Below are positions 22,106-22,774 of a stretch of 22,774 bases of DNA, piece by piece. The stretch is from positions 1 through 22,774 of IMG/VR virus record IMGVR_UViG_3300028388_004450, one strand, 5' to 3'. Under the pieces are notes generated by a model. The model searched no databases. It saw nothing but the letters and a program-made list of their open reading frames with translations, and had not been told where the DNA came from. This DNA comes from a virus. The translations under genes were made by a program, and so were the position numbers. Every line of letters begins with the position of its first letter. The first letter of the stretch is position 1.

Positions 22106-22774
22106 ATGGCAATAAAAATAAAAAATGTCACCGTTATTGATGACGAGCGCACTCTAATCCCCTCTTCAGATTCAGCCGGCGCTCGTCCTGGCTCACCGGC
22201 CATCGGAATGCTACGTCACAACGCTACACGCGATACCTTTGAAGGTTACCATAGTGAAAGCGGTTGGAAGGATGTGGGCATTCGACGTTGGCAAACGGCT
22301 ACCAACGACAGCGATCTAACATTATCACGTTTAGACGCTGGTAAGTTTTTTGTGATGAACCCTGTAGGGGATATCACTTTATCCCTACCAAGAATCACAG
22401 ACAGTGATGGCGGCAATGTAGGAATGTACATTGCCGTGCGTAATACATCGAACACGGGTAATGTCATATTCGATGGGGCAGATAGTGATCTCGTTGAAGG
22501 TGACGAGACGTATGTGCTCGGTCGAAACAACTCGTTATCGCTAGTAGCAACGCCACAAGGCTGGTTTAGACAAGAAACGGCAGTGTTTTCGATCTCTGGA
22601 ACATTGCTTCCCAACATTCTTGAATTCACATCGTCAGGTTCGTGGACTGTACCTATTGGTGTTGACAATGCCCGCATCCATTGTTGGGGTGGCGGTGGTG
22701 GTGGTGATGGTGTTGACGGTTCCAGGACTGAAGGTGGTCTCGGTGGCGTAGCGTCAGGTGGTGCGATCAATGTC
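22106..22774 (+). CDS. glycine-rich tail fibre protein (5' part, partial)
   Basis: The reading frame is open from ATG at 22106 to the right edge (223 codons seen). The ribosome site GAGGAG lies at 22094-22099. N-terminus: IKIKNVTVIDDERTLIPSS, then GSPAIGMLRHNATRDTFEGY followed by GWKDV, a docking module common at the start of phage fibre proteins. The middle (about 60-165) is beta-rich with three DSD tripeptides (about 67, 97 and 126). From about residue 173, FTSSGSWTVPIGVDNARIHC leads into a glycine run (WGGGGGGDG) typical of the glycine-rich domain of phage receptor-binding tips. The receptor-specific end lies outside the window. Confidence 0.85.
   Translation, partial: MAIKIKNVTVIDDERTLIPSSDSAGARPGSPAIGMLRHNATRDTFEGYHSESGWKDVGIRRWQTATNDSDLTLSRLDAGKFFVMNPVGDITLSLPRITDSDGGNVGMYIAVRNTSNTGNVIFDGADSDLVEGDETYVLGRNNSLSLVATPQGWFRQETAVFSISGTLLPNILEFTSSGSWTVPIGVDNARIHCWGGGGGGDGVDGSRTEGGLGGVASGGAINV

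Noticed and set aside
22246-22770. Minus-strand frame of 174 codons at the right edge
   Set aside because: It is Pro-rich because it is the complement of a glycine-rich fibre segment. The + strand frame has a good ribosome site and a recognisable fibre N-terminus.
1-22774. tRNA genes, CRISPR arrays, insertion sequences or integration sites
   Set aside because: No gap between genes exceeds about 55 bases, and no cloverleaf-like segment, regularly spaced direct repeat or transposase-like frame was seen.

Overview
The window is a continuous stretch of tail and tail-fibre genes from a contractile-tailed, T4-like phage (myovirus). All 22 genes I can support lie on the + strand, packed head to tail with TAATG or ATGA start/stop overlaps or gaps of a few to a few tens of bases. 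I found no minus-strand gene, tRNA, CRISPR array, insertion sequence or integrase. The gene set (needle, gp25, gp6, gp8, a very large DUF4815-type protein, then small fibre proteins) resembles marine T4-like phages such as cyanophages and pelagiphages. A peptidoglycan amidase in the baseplate block points to a bacterial, probably Gram-negative, host. I cannot name the host.

Baseplate block (1-9479). After a truncated gene and a small unknown comes a zinc N-acetylmuramoyl-L-alanine amidase. Next is a gp5-like needle protein with a beta-helix but no lysozyme domain, then gp25, gp6, a wedge-like protein in the usual gp7 region, a fibre-like structural protein and a gp8 homologue. The amidase probably replaces the lysozyme that T4 carries inside gp5.

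Large structural protein and fibre block (9497-18487). This holds a 1768-residue DUF4815-like protein, a 72-residue coiled-coil protein, a fibre ending in an S74-type self-cleaving chaperone, a beta-sandwich-like small protein, an 80-residue protein and a 670-residue repeat-rich fibre. A perfect 10-bp hairpin follows.

Accessory fibre block (18539-22774). A small fibre-module protein is followed by a cassette that looks more like those of siphophages and prophages: two small structural proteins and two tandem concanavalin/LamG-like proteins. Then come an unrecognised basic protein behind its own late promoter, a small protein of a family I associate with phage lysis regions, and a glycine-rich fibre that runs off the right edge.

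Two signals cut across genes. First, copies of a T4-type late promoter core (CATAAATA or AATAAATA) sit at gene boundaries; two lie so close to a start codon that their messages would be essentially leaderless. Second, the tripeptide Asp-Ser-Asp occurs about 26 times, all downstream of position 6036, and about 25 of those copies use an AGY serine codon. The result is a recurring in-frame DNA word GAYAGYGAY in many unrelated virion genes. I know no description of this.
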